Assembly: GCF_002382885.1 (NCBI RefSeq)
Contig: NZ_NWVL01000018.1
Location: forward strand, 1 to 64,000
DNA length: 64,000 nucleotides
Direction: 5' to 3'
DNA from: Streptomyces sp. WZ.A104
Lineage (GTDB): Bacteria > Actinomycetota > Actinomycetes > Streptomycetales > Streptomycetaceae
Within the stretch, counting starts at the first letter, position 1. Each line of letters opens with the position of its first letter. The translations under genes and the position numbers were made by a program. The notes beneath the pieces are model-generated. The model had not been told where the DNA came from. It did not search any database and worked only from the letters and a program-made list of their open reading frames with translations. Below are positions 19,694-30,858 of the stretch, in pieces.

Positions 19694-20337
19694 TTGGCCA
19701 CCTCAAGGTCGGGTACCACCTTGCGCAGCTCCTCCGCGGAGACCGCGCCGGCCCGCAGCAGGACCGCGGTGGCACCGGTGACGTCGACGATCGAGGACGG
19801 CACGATGCCGGGCGTCGGGCCGCCGTCGAGGTAGACGGAGACGGAGTCGCCGAGCATGCCCTGGGCGGCGTCGCAGTCCTCCGGGGCGGGGTGTCCGGTG
19901 AGGTTGGCGCTGGAGACGGCCATCGGACCGACCTCGGTCAGCAGCTCGATGGCGACCGGGTGCAGCGGCATCCGGATGGCGACGGTGCCCCGGGTGTCGC
20001 CGAGGTCCCACTGGAGCGAGGGCTGGTGCTTGGCGACGAGGGTGAGCGCGCCGGGCCAGAAGGCGTCGACGAGCTCCCAGGCCTGCTCGGAGAAGTCGGT
20101 GACCAGGCCGTGCAGGGTGTTCGGGGAGCCGATGAGAACGGGGGTGGGCATGTTGCGGCCCCGCCCCTTGGCGTCCAGCAGGTCGTTGACGGCCTCGGAG
20201 CTGAAGGCGTCGGCGCCGATGCCGTACACGGTGTCGGTGGGCAGCACGACGAGTTCGCCGCGGCGGACGGCGGAGGCGGCCTCGCGCAGGCCCGTGATCC
20301 GGTCGGTGGCGTCGTTGCAGTCGTATCGCCGTGCCAT
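19690..20337 (-). CDS. tsaC: L-threonylcarbamoyladenylate synthase (TsaC/Sua5)
   Basis: A 215-residue YrdC-domain enzyme that makes threonylcarbamoyl-AMP from threonine, bicarbonate and ATP for the t6A modification of tRNAs reading ANN codons. It has the conserved PTDTVYGIGADAF near the N-terminus, KGRGRNMPTPVLIG, FWPGALTLV and the substrate loop SSANLTGHPAP. It lacks the Sua5 C-terminal domain, so it is the short TsaC type. GAGGAG precedes the ATG, and it is 52 bp downstream of prmC. Confidence 0.93.
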   Translation of the reverse strand: MARRYDCNDATDRITGLREAASAVRRGELVVLPTDTVYGIGADAFSSEAVNDLLDAKGRGRNMPTPVLIGSPNTLHGLVTDFSEQAWELVDAFWPGALTLVAKHQPSLQWDLGDTRGTVAIRMPLHPVAIELLTEVGPMAVSSANLTGHPAPEDCDAAQGMLGDSVSVYLDGGPTPGIVPSSIVDVTGATAVLLRAGAVSAEELRKVVPDLEVAN

Positions 20338-20389
20338 CAGCCGGCCTCCTCAAACGTGTACGGGTACGGGTGGTGGTGCCGGGGGCGGG

Positions 20390-21235
20390 TCACGGCATGG
20401 CCTTGCGGGCGGTGGCGAACCGGGGGCGCTTGTTCAGGTCGGGGTGGTCGGCGGCATCCGCCCAGCCCCGCTCCTCGGTGAAGATCCACGGCACCTGGCC
20501 GCCCTGGGTGTCGGCGTGCTCGATGACGACGAGGCCGCCGGGGCGCAGCAGGCGGTGGGCGGTGCGCTCGATGCCGCGGATGGTGTCGAGGCCGTCCTCG
20601 CCGGAGAAGAGGGCCATCTCAGGGTCGTGGTCGCGGGCCTCGGGGGCGACGTACTCCCATTCGGTGAGCGGGATGTACGGCGGGTTGGAGATCACCAGGT
20701 CGACCTGGCCGTCGAGCTCGGGAAGGGCGCTCAGGGCGTCTCCGCGGTGGACGGTGACCCTGGACCCCTCGGCGTTCTTCCGGGTCCACTTGAGCGCGTC
20801 CTCGGACAGCTCCACGGCGTGTACGCGAGAGCGCGGGACCTCCTGGGCCATGGCGAGCGCGATGGCGCCCGAGCCGGTGCACAGGTCGACGACGACGGGC
20901 TCGACGACATCCATGGCCCGTACGGCGTCTATGGCCCAGCCGACGACGGACTCGGTCTCCGGCCGGGGCACGAACACCCCGGGCCCGACCTGGAGCTCCA
21001 GATAGCGGAAGAAGGCCCGCCCGGTGATGTGCTGGAGGGGTTCGCGGGCCTCGCGGCGGGCGATCGTCTCCCAGTAGCGGGCGTCGAAGTCACTGTCGGG
21101 CACCTGGTGCAGCTCGCCCCGCTTCACCCCGTGGACGAAGGCCGCGAGTTCCTCGGCGTCGAATCGCGGTGAGGGGACACCGGCGTCGGCCAGCCGCTGG
21201 GTGGCCTGGGCCACCTCGGCGAGCAGCAGGTTCAT
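20390..21235 (-). CDS. prmC: Release-factor glutamine methyltransferase
   Basis: A 281-residue SAM-dependent enzyme (HemK/PrmC) that methylates the Gln of the GGQ motif of RF1 and RF2. It has an N-terminal helical bundle that recognises the factor, the SAM motif VVDLCTGSGAIALAMA, and the substrate-Gln motif VISNPPYIP. It is 54 bp downstream of prfA, its substrate gene, an arrangement common in bacteria. Confidence 0.95.
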   Translation of the reverse strand: MNLLLAEVAQATQRLADAGVPSPRFDAEELAAFVHGVKRGELHQVPDSDFDARYWETIARREAREPLQHITGRAFFRYLELQVGPGVFVPRPETESVVGWAIDAVRAMDVVEPVVVDLCTGSGAIALAMAQEVPRSRVHAVELSEDALKWTRKNAEGSRVTVHRGDALSALPELDGQVDLVISNPPYIPLTEWEYVAPEARDHDPEMALFSGEDGLDTIRGIERTAHRLLRPGGLVVIEHADTQGGQVPWIFTEERGWADAADHPDLNKRPRFATARKAMP

Positions 21236-21289
21236 CGCGGTTCTCCGTACGGGTTACGGGTGTGCGGGGCGGACGGTGCGTTCAGACGC

Positions 21290-22366
21290 TCACGCGTTGG
21301 CGAGCTTGGCGGCGGAGTCGGCGTCGACGCAGGCCTGGATCACTGCGTCCAGGTCGCCGTCGAGCACCTGGTCCAAGTTGTACGCCTTGAAGCCGACGCG
21401 GTGGTCCGAGATGCGGTTTTCCGGGAAGTTGTACGTCCGGATCTTCTCGGAGCGGTCGACCGTACGCACCTGGCTGCGGCGTACGTCGGAGGCCTCCTGC
21501 TCAGCGGCCTCCTGGGCGGCGGCCAGCAGCCGGGAGCGCAGGATGCGCATGGCCTGCTCCTTGTTCTGGAGCTGGCTCTTCTCGTTCTGGCAGGAGGCGA
21601 CGACGCCGGTCGGCAGGTGCGTGATGCGGACGGCGGAGTCGGTCGTGTTGACGGACTGCCCGCCGGGCCCGGAGGAGCGGTAGACGTCGATCCGCAGATC
21701 GTTGGCGTGGATCTCGACGTCGACCTCTTCGGCCTCGGGGGTGACGAGCACGCCCGCGGCGGAGGTGTGGATACGGCCCTGGGACTCGGTGGAGGGCACG
21801 CGCTGCACACGGTGCACGCCGCCCTCGTACTTCATCCGGGCCCAGACGCCCTGGCCGGGCTCGGTGGCGCCGTTGCCGCCCTTGGTCTTGACGGCGACCT
21901 GGACGTCCTTGTAGCCGCCGAGCTCGGACTCGGTGGAGTCGATGATCTCGGTCTTCCAGCCGACGCGCTCGGCGTAGCGCAGATACATGCGCAGCAGGTC
22001 ACCGGCGAACAGGGCGGACTCGTCGCCGCCCGCGCCCGCCTTGATCTCCAGGAGCACGTCCTTGTCGTCGCTGGGGTCGCGCGGGACGAGGAGGAGGCGG
22101 AGCTTCTCGGTGAGCTCTTCGCGCTGCTTCTCCAGGTCCTTGACCTCGGCGGCGAAGTCGGGGTCGTCCGCGACGAACTCGCGGGCGGTCTCGATGTCGT
22201 CGCCGGTCTGCTTCCAGCTCCGGTACGTGGCGACGATCGGGGTCAGCTCCGCGTAGCGCTTGTTCAGCTTGCGCGCGTTGGCCTGGTCGGCGTGGACCGA
22301 CGGGTCTGCGAGCTTCTTCTCAAGATCGGTGTGTTCACCGATCAGTTCCTCGACCGCCTCGAACAT
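21290..22366 (-). CDS. prfA: Peptide chain release factor 1
   Basis: A 358-residue RF1 that recognises UAA and UAG in the ribosomal A site. It has the long helical domain 1, the stop-codon reading tripeptide P-x-T as PST in [18 protein letters not shown] (PAT in E. coli), and the peptidyl-hydrolysis GGQ in [20 protein letters not shown] lies 8 nt before the ATG. It lies between rpmE and prmC. Confidence 0.97.
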   Translation of the reverse strand: MFEAVEELIGEHTDLEKKLADPSVHADQANARKLNKRYAELTPIVATYRSWKQTGDDIETAREFVADDPDFAAEVKDLEKQREELTEKLRLLLVPRDPSDDKDVLLEIKAGAGGDESALFAGDLLRMYLRYAERVGWKTEIIDSTESELGGYKDVQVAVKTKGGNGATEPGQGVWARMKYEGGVHRVQRVPSTESQGRIHTSAAGVLVTPEAEEVDVEIHANDLRIDVYRSSGPGGQSVNTTDSAVRITHLPTGVVASCQNEKSQLQNKEQAMRILRSRLLAAAQEAAEQEASDVRRSQVRTVDRSEKIRTYNFPENRISDHRVGFKAYNLDQVLDGDLDAVIQACVDADSAAKLANA

Positions 22367-22467
22367 GCGGGGGCTCCTGGTTGATGACGTCTACGGGCCT
22401 GCTGACCGGAAAACGCCGGTCCCGACGCCCCCGGTGAGAGGGCGCCGAGAACCGGCGCAGTGGCTCG

Positions 22468-22692
22468 CTACTTGCTGGCGGAGCCGGCAGCCTTGCCGAA
22501 GCGGGCCTCGAAGCGGGCCACGCGGCCGCCGGTGTCGAGGATCTTCTGCTTGCCCGTGTAGAACGGGTGGCACTCGGAGCAGACGTCGGCACGGATGGTG
22601 CCGCCGTCGATGGTGCTCCGGGTGGTGAACGACGCACCGCAGGTGCAGCTGACCTGCGTCTCGACGTACTCGGGGTGAATGTCGCGCTTCAA
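22468..22692 (-). CDS. rpmE: Ribosomal protein L31, zinc-binding form
   Basis: A 74-residue L31 with the full zinc ribbon CxC (VSCTCG, residues 14-19) and CxxC ([12 protein letters not shown]), so it is the C+ housekeeping form rather than the zinc-starvation paralogue. The start codon is TTG with AGGAG upstream. Upstream lie 167 bp without a gene, likely holding its promoter. Confidence 0.96.
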   Translation of the reverse strand: MKRDIHPEYVETQVSCTCGASFTTRSTIDGGTIRADVCSECHPFYTGKQKILDTGGRVARFEARFGKAAGSASK

Positions 22693-22859
22693 GGTGTCTC
22701 CTAGTTTCGGGAGGGCGCCGGGTCGACCGCGCTGATTGCGCGTCCGTGAACCGGGGCCGACGTACCAGTCTGCCAGGACCGGCCGTATCTCCCAAAACCG
22801 GGGGCGGGCCGCAGGTATTCCCCCCGCACCGCGCCGTACGCTGCGTGACCGCTCCGCCG

Positions 22860-23963
22860 CTATTCGACGACCTTCCCGGCCTCGCCCTTGTCCCCGGCGG
22901 ACTCCTCGGTGGCGGATGCGGGTATCGGCCGGTCGTTCCTGAGGGCCGTCCAGACCTGCTTCCCGGCCTTCTCCTGGGGAAGGACGCGGTTCGGGTCGAC
23001 GGGGTCGTACTCCACCGGCAGGGTCACCATGTGCACGTTGTCCGCGCCGAGCCCCTTGAGTCCGTTGGCGAAGGAGCTGAGCTTCTTGACCGACCCGAGG
23101 CCGGAGTCCGTGGTGACGGCCTTGGTGGCGGCGTCGGCGAGGCCGAACAGCTTCTGCGGGCTGGAGAGCACCCCGACGCTCTTCGCCTGTTCCATGAGCG
23201 CCTTGATGAACGCCTGCTGGAGCTGGATGCGCCCGAGGTCACTGCCGTCGCCGACGCTCTTGCGGGTCCGGACGAGTCCGAGTGACTCCTCACCGTCCAG
23301 GGTGTGGGTGCCCGGCTCCAGGTCCAGATGGCTCTTGGAGTCGTTGATCGCGGTCTTCGTGGTGATCTCGACGCCGCCGAGCTCGTCGATGAGCTTCTTG
23401 AAGCCGGTGAAATCGACCTCGACGTAGTGGTCCATGCGGATGCCGGACATCGACTCGACGGTCTTCACCGCGCAGGCGGGCCCGCCGACCTCGTAGGCGG
23501 TGTTGAACATCACCCGGTGCTGGGCCGGGACCGGGTCGCCCGTCGTGTCGCTCGTACAGGCGGGGCGTTCGATGAGGGTGTCGCGCGGTATCGAGACGAC
23601 GCTCGCGGACTTGTGGCCCTTGTCGACGTGCACGACCATCGCCGTGTCCGAGCGGGCCCCGCCCTCGTCGGCGCCGTACTCCCCGTTGTCACCGGAGCGC
23701 GAGTCGGAGCCCAGCACCAGGATGTCCTGCGAACCGTTATCCACGTCGTCGGGACGGTCGGCGCCGAGCTTCGCATCGATGTCGATGCTGGAGAGGTTGC
23801 CGTTGAGCGTCATGTACGCGTACCCGAGCCCGGCCCCGCCGACGACCACGAACCCCGCCACCGACCAGGCCGCGACGGCCTTCGCACGGTGCCGGCGCGA
23901 GGGCTTCCTCCGACGGCTGCCGGTGCCGCGTATGCGCCCCGCGCTCCTGCTCTGCTCGCTCAC
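22860..23963 (-). CDS. LytR-CpsA-Psr family wall-polymer ligase
   Basis: A 367-residue type II membrane protein. It has a basic N-terminus ([12 protein letters not shown]), one membrane helix ([19 protein letters not shown]) and an extracellular LCP domain. The conserved acidic/Arg residues are in [41 protein letters not shown] and the late [26 protein letters not shown] enzymes transfer teichoic acid or other glycopolymers from a lipid carrier to peptidoglycan, which fits the upstream lipid-sugar transferase. The start is the GTG at 23963 with GGGAG 4 nt upstream. Confidence 0.92.
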   Translation of the reverse strand: MSEQSRSAGRIRGTGSRRRKPSRRHRAKAVAAWSVAGFVVVGGAGLGYAYMTLNGNLSSIDIDAKLGADRPDDVDNGSQDILVLGSDSRSGDNGEYGADEGGARSDTAMVVHVDKGHKSASVVSIPRDTLIERPACTSDTTGDPVPAQHRVMFNTAYEVGGPACAVKTVESMSGIRMDHYVEVDFTGFKKLIDELGGVEITTKTAINDSKSHLDLEPGTHTLDGEESLGLVRTRKSVGDGSDLGRIQLQQAFIKALMEQAKSVGVLSSPQKLFGLADAATKAVTTDSGLGSVKKLSSFANGLKGLGADNVHMVTLPVEYDPVDPNRVLPQEKAGKQVWTALRNDRPIPASATEESAGDKGEAGKVVE

Positions 23964-24069
23964 ACGTCTCCCTCGGTCCTGCGCTCCGTCGCTCTTCGCT
24001 CCCGGGGCGCGATGGTTCCGGGAGGGTTTGTCACCTCTTGGTCAGATGGCGAAGCGGCAAGAAGGGTTG

Positions 24070-24119
24070 CACACAGGGCTGTGGCCCCCGTCGGAGGACG
24101 GGGGCCACAGCCCTGTGTG
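24070..24119 (-). terminator. Perfect 23-bp inverted repeat after the trypsin gene
   Basis: The 23 nt at 24070-24092 are exactly complementary to 24097-24119, with a GGAG loop. The hairpin begins 35 nt past the stop of the protease gene, on the path towards the LCP gene. No U-tract follows, so this would be a stem-only terminator, or it protects the 3' end. Confidence 0.8.
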
Positions 24120-24154
24120 GTGCGCGAGCGGACATCCGCCGCTCACCTGGGGTT

Positions 24155-25876
24155 TCAGCCGACGGTGTAGTAGTCGTTCCAGCCGCTGCCGAGCTTGATC
24201 TGTGTGGCGAAGATCTCCGAGTTGGCCTGCCCGGTGCCCTTGAGGAGATACAGGCCGCCGGAGTTGGAGCGGGCCACGAGATCGGCCTTGGCGTCCCCGT
24301 TCACATCGCCCGGGGTGACGAGGAGGTTGTACGCCGCCCAGTTGCTGCGGACCTTGACCGGTTCCTCGAAGGGGGCGGTGGACTTGCCGGTGCCCTTGAC
24401 CAGGTAGAGGTCGTTCGTGCCGCCGCGACGGACCAGCAGGTCGTTCTTGCCGTCATAGGTGAGGTCGCCGTGTCCCCGCACCTGGTTGTAGACCTGGTAA
24501 CCCGTCGCCGACTTGACCGGGGTGTTGAACCTGCCGTTGCCGTAGCTCGGGTACGTGATGAGGTCGCCCGTGGCGGTGACGGCCAGAATGTCGCCCTTGC
24601 CGTCGTTGTTGACATCGCCGGGAGCGACGATCGCCCGGACCGTCTTCCAGTTGCTGAAGATCTTCGTCTTGGCGTAGGTCGAGCTGCTCACCGAACGGTG
24701 CAGCCAGTAGACGTCCCCGGTCGATCCTTCCCTGGCGATCAGATCCTGGTAGCCGTCCCGGTCGAGGTCCGTCTGGATGAGCAGGTTGTACGCGTTGTAG
24801 GAGCCGGCGAGCACCTTGCGGGCGGCGAGCTTCTCGCCCGACGAGGGGAAGGTGTACGCCGCCGCACCGGTGGAACGGGCGAACACATCGGCCCGGTGGT
24901 CACGGCTGAAGCTCGTGTCGTCGATGCGGGGCTGGATCGACCGGTAGTACGTCGACACCTTCGTGTAGGCGTCATACGTGCCACGGAGGTTGCACGCCTC
25001 GGCGCTGTTGGCGGGACCCCAGGAGGTGATGCCGATGATGCGCCCGGTGACGAACATCGGGCCGCCGGAGTCTCCGGGGCAGGTCGCCCTCCCGGTGGCG
25101 TCGTTGCCGGTGCCGCCGACGCCCGCGCAGATCATGTGGCCCGGCTTGTAGGAACCTGGGACGCCGGTGGCGCCGTCGAGGTTCTCGGAGCACTCGGCGT
25201 CCGAACGCAGCGGCTGCTCCAGCCGCAGCAGGGTGTCCGACAGGGGGGAGGAGCCCCAGTCCGAACCGGTCATGCCCCAGCCGTACGTGGTGGCCTTCGT
25301 TCCCGCGACGTAACGCGCGGTGTCGCCGTACGACGCGGGCTGCGCCGGCTTGTAGCTCAAGGGCCGGGAAAGCGTCAGAAGCGCGATGTCGTTGTCTATC
25401 TCGGCCGCGTTGTACGAACCCGCGAAGTAGGAGCGGGATATCCCTACGGCCGTCCCTTCGTCCTTGGGGCCACCCGCCAGTTTGGCGGTCCCCGCGAGCA
25501 CCAGCCCACGGCCGACCATATCGAGGGCCTTGCCATTCTCGTCGGTAACGCAATGGGCCGCCGTCATCACCTTGTTGGGGGCAACGAGAGTGCCGCCGCA
25601 GGAGAAGTAGAAGAGCCCGTCGTTGTCTTCCTCGAAGAGCAGCTGCACCATCCAGGGCGCGTTCTTGAAGGCGGTGTCGGTCCCGCCGATGATCTTCGGT
25701 GAGAGCTTCTGCGGGCTCACCACCTCGACGCCCTTCGGCGGCAGGAAGCGTTCGCCGCCTTCAGCCGCCTGGGCCCCGGCCGTCAGGCCTCCGCCCAACA
25801 GTGCCAGCGTCGCGGCGCCGGCGGCCGCCAAGCGGCCGACGATTCGTACTGATCCGGCATGGCGCGATATGCGCAC
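24155..25876 (-). CDS. Secreted trypsin-like serine protease with FG-GAP/VCBS repeats
   Basis: A 573-residue exported protein. The signal peptide occupies residues 1-37 (RLAAAGAATLALLGGGLTAGAQA). A short pro-region ends at the activation site KIIGG (61-65), followed by a chymotrypsin-fold domain with His108 (TAAHC), Asp163 (DNDIALL) and Ser270 (GDSGGP). The C-terminal half (about 325-573) has at least four calcium-binding D-x-[DN]-x-D-G type repeats (DLDRDGYQDL, DVNNDGKGDI, DLTYDGKNDL, DVNGDAKADL), probably a beta-propeller. I chose the GTG at 25876 (GGGAG 6 nt upstream) because it gives a clean signal peptide; the ATG at 25903 has no ribosome site. Confidence 0.93.
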   Translation of the reverse strand: MRISRHAGSVRIVGRLAAAGAATLALLGGGLTAGAQAAEGGERFLPPKGVEVVSPQKLSPKIIGGTDTAFKNAPWMVQLLFEEDNDGLFYFSCGGTLVAPNKVMTAAHCVTDENGKALDMVGRGLVLAGTAKLAGGPKDEGTAVGISRSYFAGSYNAAEIDNDIALLTLSRPLSYKPAQPASYGDTARYVAGTKATTYGWGMTGSDWGSSPLSDTLLRLEQPLRSDAECSENLDGATGVPGSYKPGHMICAGVGGTGNDATGRATCPGDSGGPMFVTGRIIGITSWGPANSAEACNLRGTYDAYTKVSTYYRSIQPRIDDTSFSRDHRADVFARSTGAAAYTFPSSGEKLAARKVLAGSYNAYNLLIQTDLDRDGYQDLIAREGSTGDVYWLHRSVSSSTYAKTKIFSNWKTVRAIVAPGDVNNDGKGDILAVTATGDLITYPSYGNGRFNTPVKSATGYQVYNQVRGHGDLTYDGKNDLLVRRGGTNDLYLVKGTGKSTAPFEEPVKVRSNWAAYNLLVTPGDVNGDAKADLVARSNSGGLYLLKGTGQANSEIFATQIKLGSGWNDYYTVG

Positions 25877-26029
25877 GCAAGTCTCCCATTTATCCAGGGG
25901 CATCAAGTGGTGGTGCCGTAAGTGGGGGGAGAGTGACGGCGAATTGATGTTACATGCAGAAATCCGCCCCGTCACCGGAGTAACGGGGCGGATTCAAGCG
26001 GCGGTTGGTAAACCGTCGAGGGGGCTGCG

Positions 26030-28072
<2,043 letters not shown>

Positions 28073-28462
28073 GAAGGGTCCTTCCCTGGAGCGGACGTCG
28101 GCCTTCTGGCTCGGCGACCGGTTGTGCTGTCCGACTGTGGTCTGTTGATCTTGCTGGATCGCGGACCTTGCCGGGGCGGTGGTCCGCCGGGTACGGCGGA
28201 GAGACGAAACGTGCGGGGTCCGGCGCGAGATCCCCCTGCTCGGCCCACTCCTGGACGAGCGAGGGGTGTCGTGCCGGTTCCGGAGCGTGCTCGAAACTGC
28301 TCAGGCAGGCTGCTCAGGCAGTTGGGGAGGCTCCCGGAAGAATGGTGGTCCCGGAGGGGGACACGAAGCAACGCGCCTCAAAGACGTCGGTTGCAGACTT
28401 GAGGTTAACACTACCGGCTCCAACAAACATTCCCCCTCTCGCTCACCGGTAATCACATGCGG
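28073..28462 (-). promoter_or_regulatory. rho leader region, 390 bp without a convincing gene
   Basis: No credible protein gene is seen. On the transcribed strand the last 80 nt before rho are C-rich and G-poor (around 28100-28165), like a Rho loading site. A tandem 12-bp repeat lies further upstream at 28297-28321. The region probably holds the rho promoter and an autoregulatory leader; no clear -35/-10 pair was identified. Confidence 0.4.
28297..28321. repeat. Tandem 12-bp repeat in the rho leader
   Basis: CTGCTCAGGCAG occurs twice (28297-28308, 28310-28321), separated by one G. Each copy has self-complementary CTGC/GCAG arms. Confidence 0.85.
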
Positions 28463-29380
28463 TTACGCGGCCAGCGGCAGCACACTGGCGCCCGGCCCGT
28501 CGAGGGCCAGCCGGTTCGCCGCCCAGCCCTCCCCCGCCAGTCGGGCGACCTTGTCGGCCGAACCCTCCTCCGTCAGCGCGAGGACCGTGGGCCCCGCACC
28601 GGAGATGACCGCGGGCACACCGTCGGCGCGCAGACGGTTGACCAGTTCCACGCTCTCCGGCATGGCGGGGCCCCGGTACTCCTGGTGGATCCGGTCCTCG
28701 GTGGCGGCGAGCAGCAGCTCGGGGCGACGGGTCAGGGCTTCGACGAGGAGGGCCGCCCGGCCGGCGTTCAGCGCCGCGTCGACGTGCGGGACGGTGCGCG
28801 GAAGCAGGCCGCGCGCCGTCTCGGTGAGCACCGGTCGTCCGGGCACGAAAACCACCGGAACGACGGAATCGGCAGGGTCCATCCTGATCGCCCGGGCCGC
28901 CCCGCCCTCCATCCAGGCGAGCGTGAACCCGCCGAGCAGACAGGCCGCGACGTTGTCGGGATGCCCCTCGATCTCGGTCGCCAGCTCCAGCAGGGCCGCG
29001 TCGTCGAGCCGGGCGTCGCCGCCTGTCGTCACGGCGCGGGCGGCGACGATTCCGGCGCAGATGGCGGCGGAGGAGGAGCCGAGGCCACGGCCGTGCGGGA
29101 TGCGGTTGGCGCAGACGATCTCCAGGCCGCGGGGCTGCCCGCCGAGCAGGTCGAACGCGGTACGCAGGGAGCGCACGAGCAGGTGGCTCTCGTCTCGGGG
29201 CAGGGTCTCGCTGCCCTCACCTGCGATGTCGATGTGCAGCCCGGAGTCGGCGACCCGGACGACGACATCGTCGTACAGCCCCAGCGACAGGCCGAGGGCA
29301 TCGAAGCCCGGGCCCAGGTTGGCGCTGGTTGCGGGGACGCGCACCCTGACGGCGGCGGCTCGGAACGCGGGACCGGCCAT
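28463..29380 (-). CDS. thrB: Homoserine kinase
   Basis: A 305-residue GHMP kinase that phosphorylates homoserine to O-phosphohomoserine, the substrate of threonine synthase. It contains PATSANLGPGFDALG near the N-terminus, the ATP-binding glycine-rich PHGRGLGSSSAA and the C-terminal VISGAGPTVLAL motif. The length is typical. It follows thrC on the same strand after 401 bp. The ATG at 29380 has AAGGAG 11 nt upstream. Confidence 0.96.
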   Translation of the reverse strand: MAGPAFRAAAVRVRVPATSANLGPGFDALGLSLGLYDDVVVRVADSGLHIDIAGEGSETLPRDESHLLVRSLRTAFDLLGGQPRGLEIVCANRIPHGRGLGSSSAAICAGIVAARAVTTGGDARLDDAALLELATEIEGHPDNVAACLLGGFTLAWMEGGAARAIRMDPADSVVPVVFVPGRPVLTETARGLLPRTVPHVDAALNAGRAALLVEALTRRPELLLAATEDRIHQEYRGPAMPESVELVNRLRADGVPAVISGAGPTVLALTEEGSADKVARLAGEGWAANRLALDGPGASVLPLAA

Positions 29381-29781
29381 CGGTCGGACGACTCCTTGTA
29401 AGGCAGCGGGGATGCAGTGCGGTGGCTCTGCGGCGGGGGTCTGCGGGATGGGGCGGACGGAGTTGCACCGGGCGGTACGTGGGGTTCCCGGTGGTCCGCC
29501 CCGTGCTCGCCGTCACGGCTGCCGCACCACAGCGAACCGTCGGGCGGATGTCGGGCGGATGGGGTACAGCTTATCGAAGGAAGGTTCTGTGGCGACATAG
29601 GGCGCACAGGAGGCGCACGATGCGTGTCGCCCGCCTCCTATGCGCTCTCCGCCCCGAAAAGAGGGCGGTTGAGCCGGGTTGTCGCGGTTGACCGGGTCGA
29701 GTGACGTGACTGCCCGGGCCGATCCGGACAACCTGCCGCCCGGTCCGGCCCGGGCAGTCCGTCCCGACCGGCCCGGACCGG
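29381..29781 (-). other. thrC-thrB intergenic region, 401 bp without a gene
   Basis: No protein gene is supported. Its features are a tandem 11-bp repeat (29540-29561), a TAAGCT box on the minus strand close to it (29573-29568) that could be the -10 of a thrB promoter, and G+C-rich inverted repeats just after the thrC stop that could end the hom-thrC message. No threonine leader peptide was found. Confidence 0.4.
29540..29561. repeat. Tandem 11-bp repeat upstream of thrB
   Basis: TCGGGCGGATG occurs twice with no spacer (29540-29550, 29551-29561), immediately downstream of the possible TAAGCT -10 box of thrB. Confidence 0.8.
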
Positions 29782-30852
29782 TCAGACGAGCCCGAGCTTC
29801 TGCGCGGCGGTGGCCGCGTCGACCGGGACCGTGACCGGCTGCGGGGCGCCCGCGACGGCCCAGTCGGGGTCCTTGAGGCCGTTGCCGGTGACCGTGCAGA
29901 CGATGCGCTGGCCGGGGTCGACCTTGCCCTCCTCGGCGGCCTTGAGCAGACCGGCGACGGACGCGGCCGAGGCGGGCTCCACGAAGACGCCCTCCTGGGA
30001 GGCCAACAGCCGGTACGCGGACAGGATCTGGCGGTCCGTCACCTCGTCGATGAAACCGCCCGACTCGTCGCGTGCGGCCAGGGCGTAGTCCCAGGAGGCC
30101 GGGTTGCCGATGCGGATCGCGGTGGCGATGGTGGAGGGGTCCTTGACGACCTCGCCGCGCACGATGGGCGCGGAGCCGGAGGCCTGGAAGCCCCACATGC
30201 GCGGGGTGCGCGTGGAGACGCCGTCACCGGCGTACTCGCGGTACCCCTTCCAGTACGCGGTGATGTTGCCCGCGTTGCCGACCGGCAGGACGTGGATGTC
30301 GGGGGCGTCGCCGAGCGCGTCGACGATCTCGAACGCGGCGGTCTTCTGGCCCTCGATACGGACCGGGTTGACCGAATTGACCAGCGCCACCGGGTAGTTG
30401 TCCGAGAGCGAGCGGGCCAGGGTGAGGCAGTCGTCGAAGTTGCCGTCGACCTGGAGGATCTTGGCGCCGTGCACGAGCGCCTGGCCCATCTTGCCGAGCG
30501 CGATCTTGCCCTGCGGTACGAGGACGGCGCAGACCATGCCCGCACGCACGGCGTACGCCGCGGCGGAGGCCGAGGTGTTGCCGGTGGAGGCGCAGATGAC
30601 GGCCTTCGCCCCCTCCTCCTTGGCCCGGGTGATGGCCATGGTCATGCCGCGGTCCTTGAACGAACCGGTGGGGTTGGCGCCCTCGACCTTGAGGTGCACG
30701 TCGCAGCCCGTGCGCTCGGAGAGGACCTGCGCCGGAACGAGCGGCGTACCGCCCTCACGAAGCGTGACGACCGGCGTCGTGCTCGTGACCGGAAGGCGGT
30801 CCCGGTACTCCTCGATGATGCCGCGCCACTGGTGGGTGCCCTTGCTGGTCAT
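29782..30852 (-). CDS. thrC: Threonine synthase
   Basis: A 356-residue fold-type II PLP enzyme that converts O-phosphohomoserine to threonine. The PLP lysine is in [11 protein letters not shown] (near residue 63), followed by [14 protein letters not shown] (the phosphate/cofactor loop) and the glycine loop [14 protein letters not shown]. The length is that of the short bacterial class. It starts 6 nt after the hom stop, so the two are co-transcribed. Confidence 0.96.
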   Translation of the reverse strand: MTSKGTHQWRGIIEEYRDRLPVTSTTPVVTLREGGTPLVPAQVLSERTGCDVHLKVEGANPTGSFKDRGMTMAITRAKEEGAKAVICASTGNTSASAAAYAVRAGMVCAVLVPQGKIALGKMGQALVHGAKILQVDGNFDDCLTLARSLSDNYPVALVNSVNPVRIEGQKTAAFEIVDALGDAPDIHVLPVGNAGNITAYWKGYREYAGDGVSTRTPRMWGFQASGSAPIVRGEVVKDPSTIATAIRIGNPASWDYALAARDESGGFIDEVTDRQILSAYRLLASQEGVFVEPASAASVAGLLKAAEEGKVDPGQRIVCTVTGNGLKDPDWAVAGAPQPVTVPVDAATAAQKLGLV

Positions 30853-30858
30853 GGGTCC

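Noticed and set aside
29381..29781. Threonine/isoleucine attenuation leader peptide
   Set aside because: No short frame rich in Thr or Ile codons followed by competing hairpins was seen here or upstream of hom.
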